Below are positions 14,201 to 26,200 of a stretch of 64,000 nt of DNA, one piece after another. The stretch comes from Opisthocomus hoazin. Taxonomy: Eukaryota; Chordata; Aves; Opisthocomiformes; Opisthocomidae. The stretch is taken from contig NC_134415.1 in the NCBI RefSeq assembly GCF_030867145.1, positions 66,741,300 to 66,805,299 of the forward strand, written 5' to 3'. Position numbers and translations under genes: made by a program. Each line of letters starts with the position of its first letter. The stretch's first letter is position 1. Below the pieces are notes generated by a model. The model saw only the letters and a program-made list of their open reading frames with translations, ran no database searches and was not told where the DNA came from.

Positions 14201-17200
14201 AGCAGATTTGCTGAGGGTGCACTCCACTGTCCATGTTGCTGAGAAAGATGTTAAACAACGCTGGTCCCAATACTGACCGCTGAGGAACACCACTCGTCAT
14301 AGGTCTCTACGTTTTTTTTCTTAAGAGATTTCTGTTTTCCTCAGGATGGCCCTTCCTATCTTTGAAGGTCTTGGTTTTTAGTACACTATCGCTCCAGCAC
14401 TGGTCCGCTACCACCGTCAGCAGAGAGAAGGAGTTCCAGATAGGTCCAGTATCCATCTTCATGGCCAGTAAATTAGGTGGAGATAGCTTTATTATTTTTG
14501 TTTCGTGGTGAAATTGCTGATCAGCTCTGCTTGTTATCTGAGATTAAGGCAAGAGGAAAAATAGTGGAGACTGACAGTCAAGACAAGGCACACATTTCCC
14601 AATAAAGGCATCTTCTAAAGAGAAGTTCGTATAAGTTTGATTATTTTTTTTCTTAACACTTGTTCTTGCTTTTTAAAAAAGCTTCTCTCTGATTTCTACA
14701 GCTTACAAAACCCAAACCAAACAAAAACCAGACAAAAGCAAACCACAACTTTCCCAAACACTTTGCAGCCTACACCAACATCACTGGCAACTTCTCATTC
14801 ATTCAGTGACATAAATTGGGTCAAGCACAGAGGTTTTCCAAGAGACTACAGCTAGTTCCTGTAAGCACCATCATTCATGAGACTGCTCTGTGTGGCAATT
14901 TGTTACTGAAATGGATCCACAGGGCTGTGATTCCAATACTCGGGTAGTCAGGACGTGGGTGTAGTGTTCCTTCTCACGGACTTACCGGGCAACAACACCC
15001 AACAGGAGATAGCCTGGGTGGGTTCAGAGCAGATTCTTCACCTTCAGGTTGCACGCTGCTTGCTTTGTTTGTCAAGGACTGAGTTGATTCGCTGTATTAG
15101 ATTATTTGGTTTTGTGTTTTCTGCTCACGTGCAAATAGCAGTGTCATCTCCCAAACCAGGCAGGTCAGGGATGCTGGAGGGACCAGCTCCCACTGCCAAT
15201 CCTTTCCTGCCTTCCCTTGCCTTCTTGCAAGACTGTGAAATGTGTTTTCTCTCAGGTTCGTTTGTTACCTGTTCTGTCTCTTCCAGCAGCTGTACTGCTT
15301 TTCCCAATTTCTGTTGCTCTCTGGCACGTTTTTTTCCCTGATTTCCAGTCAACACCAGTAGTATCCCTGAAAGTTTCAGTTTTTCAATACTCTACCTATC
15401 AAACCTACTAAAACAAGGCTATAGAGATTGACTGACCTTATCATATGGGTCTGAAAGGAGAGAAATAAAAAAAATTTTAATGGATTTTATTACTGATTCA
15501 GGTAATGGGAGACAGATCAAATATGCTTCTCTTATTTAGGGGCTCAGGTAATTTAAATGCATGATGTAGTTGTCCATCCTTTACCTGTGCAAATAAGAAA
15601 CCTGCATTCAAGCAACTCTGTGTTCAGCTGTTTTTCCAACTGGAAAGATGGAAGAAACGAGAATATCCATTTTCTTCCCAGAGGAGGCAACCAGTCTTTA
15701 CATAAATCAGGTCAACCAGATCTAGTATTTTGTATTTAATGTGGAAGCTGATCGAAGATCTTGACTTCATGCAGGTGAAAGGCAGACTGGTCGTATGTTG
15801 GTGAGCCAATCCTACTTAACTACATCTAGGATTGTGTACATGGAAACTATTTATATATGAACAAAATTAAGAGAAATAAAAACATGAAAAGTCTGAATGC
15901 AGTCATCAACTGAACCTTTCTTCAGATGGACAATATCCAGGTACCAAAATGATGGAAATGCATGGTACCTGTGGCCTGAAAAGTTTTTGAAGTGAGGCTG
16001 GAGAGTGTTCATATAACCAGAATATTAATATTTCTTCCTCCACTACCCCCTCTCTCAGGATGCTGACTTCTACCATTACAGATTTTTCCTTAGCAGGCAC
16101 CATGTTGTTTTGGGAACTAATCCCTTTTCCCCATAAACTTTTTCTCGTCCTGGACACACAGTTCTCCCCTGTCCCTGGGACTGTGATAACAGAAAGCAGT
16201 TGATAACTGTTTGCCATCCTTCCCCAGTCCCAAGCTGAACTGGCAACGAATCAGTCTGGCTTAGAGAAACCTAATGGGCAATTGGGAAACAGAAACTAAA
16301 CAACTTGGGTGCTCATTCAGGAAACATGCATTTTTTTCTGTATGAAGACTACCACCGTGCAAGTATCACAGGTGTTAGAGTGAAATCTGAGTAGTGTGTG
16401 CTTCTTTGTAGGGATGTTAATCCAAAAAATAGCTTTGCTGATGTAAACAGAAGGTGTGACTTTGAAGAACACACAGATGACCACAGTAGAAGTTGGGCAT
16501 CTAATTGTCGTATCACTCAATACCAATGAAGTTGTTATGTGGTTGAAGTGTACAAGCAAATAGTACCATGACCAATTTCAAGAGCAATAGCAACAAGGGA
16601 CAGCAGGTGTCTTTGTCCCAGCCCATCCAAGAGGAAGCTACTGAGCACTGAGACAGGACTTTGTTGTGCCTCTCTCTCATTTTATTGAATCTTTGAATAT
16701 ATCTGTGAAAGCTGTAGAAAAACATGAGAGTTATGTTTTTGGGTCACATTGCTTGCAGCTTCATCTAAATATCTTCCCTTTATTTTTTTTCATTTTTGAA
16801 AATTTGGTTTGGCAAGAAATGCAGACAATGAAAAGGAGAGAAAACTATTGCCAGCTGGAAAGGCTGCTTTGATATGGCTTCTTACACAAATACTTGTCTC
16901 CAGAACTTCAAATACTAGAATTTGAGGGAAGAAAACTTGATACCAATGTAAAATACCATATTTGCATTACACTGTGACTTTTGCAGATGAGCACTAGTCA
17001 TACTACTTCAGTGTGAAAGTGCTAGATGCTATGCTGACACTGAACTGAAGTTTATCTGAAAAAAGGGAAAAAGATGGAAGAGTGTCTTAATCTTGATGAA
17101 GGATGTCTAATGCAAATAAATCGTAAATATATGAGGCTCTCTTAATACATGATTCAGGAAAAAATGTTCTGGTGTACTTTATATAATTCAGATGATTTTA

Positions 17201-20200
17201 AATATGTTACTAAAATATGTAGAAAACTTTTGTCACCGCAATTCTCTGCATAATTGCCTTCTATCAACTTGATTTTTTTCAGTCAACTTTTATGAAGTAA
17301 AATGTCCCTGAAGAGACACTGGAGAAAATTGCTGTGCCATTCCAAAGTCGATTTTCAGCTTGAACTTAATGTACTATTTAAGGAATTTTTAAAAATAGAG
17401 CCTTTGCTTCAGCCTTACAGAAATGCACTTACTTTTTCCAGTCAAAGAAAGCACAAATAATGGTAGTGACTGTTTCTCTGTGGAATAGTTCACATGTAAT
17501 CACCTTTCTCTATAGCTACATATAAAGCATGGATGACCCACGAATTTTTGGGATCTGGGGAACGAAGTGTGTCTGCCTCTAAAGGGTATTCAGCTTGTCA
17601 AGATACAGTGTTATATACTGAAACTTGTCTAAGGCTAGACTTGGTGATGCAGTACAGCTGATTTTGCAGTGTCAAATCTAAAATGTCATGATTGTGTGAC
17701 CTGAGGCGGTAGTTTGATATAAACTCATCCTTCTCCTTCAGGTCGTTTAGAGCATTTTGATAGGAGAAGTTGTTGTGAGTAGACTTTATCCAGAATTGTC
17801 TATGCATGATGCAGAAGCGCAGGCACATCTGTGCCCCTGCCACCAGCATGGCTGGTTCTTTGCTTAGCTGGTTTGAGAAACACGTGCTTGTGTATCTAGC
17901 CTTGGTGCAAGACTCTGGCCTTGGGTTATGGAACTGTAGCAAAAAAAAAAATTAGTGCTCACGTTTCTGCTTTGGGGTCTCGCAATCAAGAGTAAAACTT
18001 GGCTTCGGGCCTTGTGAAAAAAGTGTCAAAATCAATCAGTCTGCTGCAGTACTGATTACATAGGTGGGTCTGAAACTGAGCGGAAAAGGAGACTTATAAA
18101 ACATCCCATGTTGCTTAGTGCTATAATGAGAGGCTAATTTTGTGTTCAGTCTGAACGTTTCCTAGGTTTAATTTTTTAAATCATAACTCTTGAAGTGCTT
18201 TGTTCAGTACACTGACATGCTTGGACTGTATTGTTTCCTGAGATACATGTAATGAAGAGGGGCTAATAAAATGTACGTACTCCTACGCAGACAGAAGATG
18301 AGAAGTCATGTCAAATTAAAGCAGAGATGTCACAATGTGGCATTCTGAAGTACGAGAATAAGTAGTTTTGTTTATAAAAGTTGACAGGAGGAAAATTGGG
18401 AAGTTAATTTTGATATGTAAATGGAAAATGGAGAGTGAAAAATTCACGCTGGATGTGGAGACATGTGAATCGGGGAGCTTGCATGAATCCATTCCATACA
18501 AAGCAGCCTGCAGCACAGCGGTACTACATTGGAAAGGATTTCCAGTTTTCCAGGGGAAGAAACCTCTTCTCCTTGGATAAAATTTTAAACACAATATTTT
18601 GTAGGTACTTTCAATATACTGGCTTGGTTTGTATATTGAAGTTTGCCAAGATACAATGCTGTCACACATGTAATAACTGCTTCTGTTCCCATCTTGCTGC
18701 TGACATTAATGCCTCACCATGGAGCTCTGTCAGGCAGTAGGAAAGCTTTTGCTGTCTTGACGATGTTACTTAGCATTTGCTTTTAGCAGTCATCTTTGCT
18801 CTAAGAGATGAAGAATCATGCTGTATGTTCTGAGAACTCTTGTGTAAATTAGGAAAATATCCTTATTTACAAATCAAAGAAAAAGAGTGAAAGAGTGTAA
18901 GAGAATAGTGTATTTAGGATTATTTATGGTTAGGATTAGTGTGGTGATCTGTGGGAGAACAGGGTGTTAGAGAAGGGGACCTGAGGAATCCAAATGTCCT
19001 TAGTTCTAGATGCCTTGTTTTATGGGTAAAGCAACTTTTCTCAGTATTGATAACTGTGGCTCATCTCATAGGGCTCTATGTAAGCATTGCACCTTGCATT
19101 GCAGCTCAGTATCTACTCTTCATGCCATATTGCTATTCTCACCACAGAACATTGCTGTGTTCAGCTGCAATACTTGTAGTGTGTTTAGAAGCTGTTGTAG
19201 GATAGATGCTTCAAAATTGACTCGGGCTCTTATTTCAGAGACGACCAGCTCTCTGTAGCTGTTCTGCACAACTGTCCTTTCCTTCGCTGTTAAAAGAAAT
19301 GTCTGTGGGAAGCTTTTGTTTACCTCTTTCATGTATTTTACAAGATTATTTCTTATCTTGCCTTTGTACACGGTGCTTTTCAGTCAAGATGGCCAGAGCT
19401 GGTATCTGTGCAGTTTGTATCCAGCTGCTTATCACTTCCACCTTAATGGGCTTATCACATACTCTTTGTCTGGGGCTTACATGATAGTGGAGGGAAAACT
19501 CAGTTTCTCTTCTGTATTTCTACGGCTTCTTTGTCATTTGCATTCTTTGTGTTTTCTTTTTTTCCTAGTGTGATTGCTGAAGAAAATGGCCATCCGAACA
19601 CACCTCAGAAAGGACTGTTAACTGAAGATGCCGGTGTCGTTTCTGGGGTGCTTGAGGCAGTCTCAAAATCTGCTCTTTCACCCCAAGTAGTGCAGGTTTC
19701 AGAAGAGCAGAATATGGTGCCTACTCCAATAAAAAAGTCAAGTAAGACAAAACCACACATAGATGTGAAAGCAGAGTTGGAGAAGCGACAAGGAGGAAAG
19801 CAGCTGCTTAACTTGGTGGTGATAGGTAATACTGTTCAATTACATTTGTGACGTAGAGTTTAAAAACCGCGTTGATTGAATCTGGAAGTGATACAGAAGC
19901 AAAACTGTCCTCTCTCCAGGGAAGGGAAATCTCATACATTTTTCAGTCACATCTGCTTGACTGTTACTCTTTGGAGGGAGTACATTCAGATGTCACTGAC
20001 TAGGACAGTGAGGTTGACTGCGCTTCTGGATTGCATAAACATTATTAGCAAATGTGATTTTCATATGTTTTAGTAAATTTCTTCTTGTGCTGTATTTAAA
20101 ATGCATAGATTAATAAAATTGATACAATATTTGTTTCCCTCCATAGGGCATGTAGATGCAGGTAAAAGTACTTTAATGGGACATCTGCTCTACCTTTTGG

Positions 20201-23200
20201 GAAATGTGAACAAAAGAACTATGCACAAATACGAACAGGAATCTAAGAAGGCTGGCAAAGCTTCGTTTGCCTATGCATGGGTCTTGGATGAAACTGGTGA
20301 AGAAAGAGAAAGGTAGAAATATCTTTCAATGGGAATTGAAGTTTTTCCTGGAAGAACAGCGTTTATTAGGAAATATCAATCTACTAATAATGCATTGGTA
20401 GAAGTATTCTAAATATTTAAAGATACTTACTCGGTACTTACTAACAAATATTTGTCTTTGTCTATATAAGTACATGTTATCAAAAGAAAAAAATAATGTC
20501 CTCATTTGGTTATAAGAAATGTGAACGAGAAGTTAAGTATTTATTTATGTATTTCTATGCTCTGGAGTGCAGTGTAGGACTACTATGCGGAATGCTTCTA
20601 GTAGCCAAGTTAGTTCATTTAAGGCTGCCTTACTAGTTTATTGCTGCCAAATTTCTCTCAGTTTGGTTGTCGTTTTATGGGAAAGTTCTAGGTTAAATTT
20701 TTCTGTGAAGGGGTGTCAGAATTATAAACTAAGCACTGAAATGTCAATTCATCCCATGACTTACATTACGCTGAATATAAAATCTATAAATTATTTGGAT
20801 TAATAAATTATATTTGTATTCTTTATAAACTGCCTTTAGTTTATTAACTTAAAATACAAAATTTAAAATTAAATAAATTTTATCATATTAAAAAAGTATG
20901 TAATGGGGAAGCAGTGAAGCTAATTTTTAAAAAAATCTCCTAAGAGCTTTTAAGAACACTGTACAGGAAGCTAAAGACATGATATTCTGTGTTCACAAAA
21001 TAATAAAAAAGGCATTTTCTTATGTGTTTATATCTTTACAATCAGTTGTCACACGTGGTTTCATGGCATATAAGCTCTGAAGAACCTGGAGTAAGGCAGT
21101 CCCTATCGAGCGTGTAACTGTTGTTGTTTTTAAAAGTAGATATGCTTTTGCAGTGTCCCTGTATATACCTAAACATTTGCCTGTGTGAGTTGTTTCATTT
21201 ATGAAGTGCAGATACAGACCTGATTGGGGGGCTGTGTTTGGGGGGGGGGTGTGCAGGTACGGGGAAGGGGGGAACAATCCTGAAGAGACCAAACACAATT
21301 TTTAAAACTAGCCTTATGTGAATGAAGGCTGATGATACTGTAGTGGTAGTGTTGTTGTGACATTATAGTGTAAGGATATAAAAGAGGAAAAGCTGAGGGG
21401 GGAAAGGTATTTTTCTTAATCCTGGTAGACATAGCTGGGTGTAAAACAGACAAACTTTGAAGATCAGTTCCTTTCACAGATCTGTAATAGAATAATTAGA
21501 CACCATATTAAGTATGTTTATTACTACAAGTTACCTTTGATAGTCTGTAATTAACAGGTGAATCTGGAAATAGGGACAAGTATTTATTGCCTGCAAAGAG
21601 TAAAATGTTAACAGAAAGTAAAGTGTGTGGAATAATTGTCATGAGCCTTAAAAGTGATATCCCTTGGTCTATGATGTTTTTAGTATCCAGCAGTTATGCA
21701 TTTAGGTACCAGACTTCTCCTCAGAAGATAAATTGTAATTATTAAGGGAAAGGTTTTCTGAATTGGCATTTCTGTTTTCTCTTTACTTTGAGTTTTGTAT
21801 TTTTAAAGAAAAACTTTCTGGAACCATATGTAAATGTTTTGGGGTTTTGGGGGGTTATTTTCTGGTTTTACTTTGTCATTGGAAGCAGCGTATTTTAAAT
21901 ATCGGTGCTAATGTGAAAAGTTTTGTCCCTTGAAAGTGCCAGTCTGGCTTCATCATCTATAAACGGAGACGACTAACACAAATACAGACATATGGGTGAT
22001 AGGTGTTTGCATTTGATCAGATCAGTCATGTGTTCTGAGCAGAATGTGTGGTAGTTAGTGAGATGTGGAACTGATTCAAAGTGCTGCGATTCCTCTTTGA
22101 TAATCAGTAGTTCTCCATGTGGATCTTTGCAAATGTATAACTGTATCCCTGTAGTCCCAGACCTTCTGTTTTTTTATTCTTGGCTATGTGTCTGTTACTC
22201 TATGATGCCTTTTTCTGAAGAGCTAAGTATTAAAAGTAGAATTAGTAATGATTTAAATATGTTTATTATTTAATATATTATAAAATATATATCGTTTATT
22301 ATGTTCTCACCATGCTTGTTGGGACATAGTCTACAACAGTCTGGAGTTAGTACTGTGAATTCTGGGTGTTTGTTTCTTCACAGCTAGGGTTACTGAAAGG
22401 TGGCTGTAGAGGTCTGCTTTTCCAGCAAACAGGTTTCTTTCAATTTTTTTATGCAGGCTAAATCAAATGAAAGCTATGTTGTGTATAATTTCGTGATTGT
22501 GTTTTTAGTAGCTTGCTTTATATCTCTGTGAAGCTTTCAAAGCGATTTTAATGGTGCGTTGCATGTATACTTTCTTTAAGGGGAGTCACGATGGATGTAG
22601 GCATGACCAAATTCGAGACAAAGACTAAAGTAATTACACTGATGGATGCTCCAGGCCACAAAGACTTCATTCCAAATATGATCACAGGAGCTGCACAGGT
22701 AGAGATGGTCTAAAACTCTTTTTCCAGTAGTGTTATCATTTTTAACTTTTTCTTAAATTGGTTTTCTTCTTCTGAAATCTAAGGTGAAATGACATCATTG
22801 ATGGTGCTAAGGTAGCTTTGAGGTTGTCGTGAGTTTTCTAAACTTGAGAAAGAATGTGTTTGTTTGACTTTAAAGGCAGTTGTTTTTTTGGGGGATGTTA
22901 ACTTTTTGAAGGAGAGTTTTATTAGGTAAGTAATTTGAATACTGAGTTGCAGTTTGATAAAATCAGAATTGAGCTTTGAAAGCTATTCATATATTCATCA
23001 GTGACCTGGATGAAGGGACAGAGCGTACCCTCAGCAAGTTTGCTGATGACCCAGAACTGAGACAAGTGGTGGATACACGAGCAGGCTGTGCTGCCATTCA
23101 GTGAGACCTGGACAGGCTGGGGAGTTGGGCGCAGAGGAACCTGATGAAGTTCAACAAGGGCAAGTGCAGGGTCCTGCACCTGGGGAGGAATAAAGCCATG

Positions 23201-26200
23201 CACCAGTACAGGCTCAGGGCAGACTTGCTGGAGAGCAGCTCTGTGGAGATGGACCTGGGAGTGCTGATGGATAAGTTGACCATGATGCAGCAGTGTGCCC
23301 TTGTTGCCAAGAAGGCCAATGGCATCCTGGGGTACATTAAGAAGAGTGTGGCCAGCGAGTCAAGGGAGGTTCTCCTCTCCCTCTACTCTGCCCTAGTGAG
23401 ATCCCATCTGGATTACTGTGTCCAGTTCTGGGCTCCCCAGTTCAAGAAAGATGAGGAACTACTGGAGAGAGTCCAGCAGAGGGCCACGAAGGTGATGAGG
23501 GGACTGGAGCATCTCTCCTGTGAGGAAAGGCTGAGGGAGCTGGGCCTGTTTAGCCTGAAGAAGAGAAGGCTGAGAGGGGATCTTATAAATATCTCAAGGG
23601 TGGGTGTCAGGAAGATGGGGCCAGACTCTTTTCATTGGTGCCCAGACACAGGACAAGGGGCAACGGGCACAAACTGAAGCATAGGAAGTTCCATCTAAAC
23701 ACGAAGAAGAACTTCTTCCCTCTGAGGGTGACAGAGCACTGGAACAGGTTGCCCACAGAGGTTGTGGAGTCTCCTTCTCTGGAGATACTCAGAACCTACC
23801 TGCACGTGGTCCTTTGCAGCCTGCTGTAGGTGACCCTGCTTTGGCAGCGGGCTTGGACTAGATGATCCCCTGAGGTCCCTTCCAACCCCAACCATTCTGT
23901 AATGCTGTGTGATATGTCTGCTCAACAAGAAGTTCTGTGAAAGTAGTCTTATAGGTAAAGGTTTTAAGTGGTTTTGAGCTTAAAGGAAAAAGATTTAGAG
24001 AGTTCAAACAAAAGGCATTCTTCGGTTTGACAATGTATTTTATATGGGATGAGAAAACATAGATGACAAAGTTTATGCAGAGTGCATCTGTGTTGTCAGG
24101 AGGACATTTGCAGAGACTGTGTGCCACTTGCTTTAGGAACAGTAGGTAGTCAGAAATATTTGGCACTACCCATTGGATTCAGTATGGCACTTACCACTCT
24201 CATAGAGGTTAGTTATTTAATTTATGGAAATAATAAATCAGAGGGGGGGGAAGAATAACGTGTGGTTACATGACATAGAATGTGTGATTTTTTTTTTCCA
24301 CTTAAAGGCACCATTTATTAAATAGTAGGATTGATTCTCCAAAGTAGAGGTGTAATCAAAGATTTGTTTTTCCAAAGCTAAGCTACTGTGTAGAGGTTTT
24401 TGCTTTGTGCATGCCATTACATTCTGAAATGTGAGTTTCATCTGAAGATCTCAGTAAGGATGGGTGCTGTTAGTATACTGTAGGAAGACTGCTTTGCCGC
24501 AGATTCTGCTCCAGCTCTGAAGCAGAGCCTGTGTAAGAATTCAGATCTTGTGACCCAGTGGTTAGGCTGCAGAACAGTCTCCAGATTTGCAGATTATGGT
24601 GGTGTAGAGCTTGTCCAGTCATCTGTACTGTGAAGCATATTTTGTAGCATTTCACAACAATGCAAAATGTCAACTGAGGAATGCCATTTTCCTTACAACT
24701 TTGATTTAAATTAGTTTATCTTTTGGCGGAAAATAGAAGCAGAAGTGTTAAGAGAAGACATGCAGATCCTCCAGCAGTTGTATCAGTTCAGCAGAAGATG
24801 GGGCTGGCTGAATAAGGCTTGGCATCTCTGTGTTCCCTCAGCTCTCAGGATGGTGAGCAGCTGGTCCGTTCTGAAACCTGTTAAGGAATCACTGACACTT
24901 TGCAAGTTTCTGTTGCCTGTTAAAGCAGGCTCAGCGCTGGAGCAGTGGGTGGAAGAAAAAGTGAACGTGGGAATGGCTCTGAGGTCTTTTTATCGTGGAG
25001 AGTTCTGTTAGGAGGTGAATCCCCAACTGCTGTTATGCAAAATGCAAATCAGCCTTATCAGGGCCAGGATCTGGCCTTTGGTATGTATGGTTAATTCACA
25101 TAAGTCCTGGGGTATGGTTTTTATAATTTAGAAAATACAGGATGTCCTTTTTTTGAGGGAGAAGTTCACCGCAATGCACTTGTGAGGCTGAGCGCTGTGG
25201 GGGAAGTTCATCCCTCATCCTTTTCCCGTTCTCACACTCGCGCTGTCTCTGTATGAGCTGTGGGGATTTCACGCCTAGGACAAGGCGAGGGGAATTCAGA
25301 GCCAGGACAGTGTGCTGTCTCTGTTCGTTCTCCTGGCATCCTGAAGCATAAACATGTAAGGAAAGGGAGAAAGTGCCATTTTTTCTTCTCTCCATTATAT
25401 CCATCTCATCAGTCCTATGAAACTGTCTTACCCCTGCCTCTTGACAGCAGTACCTTTATTGTTCATGTCTGTTGCCATTGCTTGGTACATGATGATGGTC
25501 TAACTGGCTGTTACTTACCAAAGCAGGAAAACTAGAAGAAACATTAGCAGCATTTAAGGCTAACAGCAAAATCTGTGGTTTTTCCTTGTGCTTACGTGCT
25601 GACTTTTGTGCAGTGCTGTAAACTGCGTGATACCTATTTGCTCTTAATGCTATGGCAGAGAGTTTGCCTAGATGATAAAATAGGCTACTGCGTCTTTTCC
25701 GCCTTGTGATTTTGGCATGCTCCAGTGTGTTGAGTGGACTGCGAGGCATCCACACCGAACGTGCAGTCGACTGTTGTCCCAGTTGTATAGTGAAGTGATT
25801 TATCTGTAATTTTTGCCGCTTCTCACTATGAAGGTGTCCAGACTAAGGCAGGGAGAACTGGGTGTTGTGCTCCTATCCGTGCTTAAGCTTCTGGAACACG
25901 GGCAGCTTTTGTTCAGTTGAAGTCTGTGAAGCACATCCATAGTGGGTAGATCGAAGATAATAGGTTCCCAAAACCAAGAGTTGGCTTGTGTTTAACAGAA
26001 AATGGTTGTTTGTGACATGAGATGACATAATGCTGCAATATCTCACCAAAGTGGGCATGACACAGATAGGACTGAGCAGTTTTGACTACATTTGAAGCAC
26101 ATCAGGGTTCCTCCCATGTAAAGTACATTTTGTGTGAAATATTGCAGATTGGTGTATTTACCCAGATTATTTCCACCTCTTAACAACTTTTGATTTTATT

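Larger units (their letters stand above)
8297..19568 (+). other. HBS1L: Large HBS1L intron carrying CR1 insertions
   Basis: This is an 11.3 kb intron between the linker exon and the pre-GTPase exon. It holds an antisense CR1 with an open reverse-transcriptase frame (10797-12320), a small antisense CR1 fragment (14141-14309) and long T tracts at 9030-9058. Outside the CR1 the longest forward frame is about 128 codons (14955-15341); it has low-complexity composition and no recognisable domain. I see no long alternative terminal exon. The remainder looks like ordinary AT-rich intronic sequence. Confidence 0.85.

Noticed and set aside
14955..15341. 128-codon + strand frame as a candidate SKI7-type alternative exon
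   Set aside because: Low-complexity Cys/Ser/Leu-rich residues without a recognisable exosome- or SKI-binding motif, and too short for the mammalian exon; kept only as part of the search target in the related finding.
21930..21985. Possible reverse MIR fragment (TTCATCATCTATAAACGGAG)
   Set aside because: Only one short block resembles the MIR consensus, with no supporting flanking blocks.
23144..23677. 178-codon + strand open frame as a host gene
   Set aside because: It is the C-terminal part of CR1 ORF2 in a truncated, stop-containing CR1 copy.
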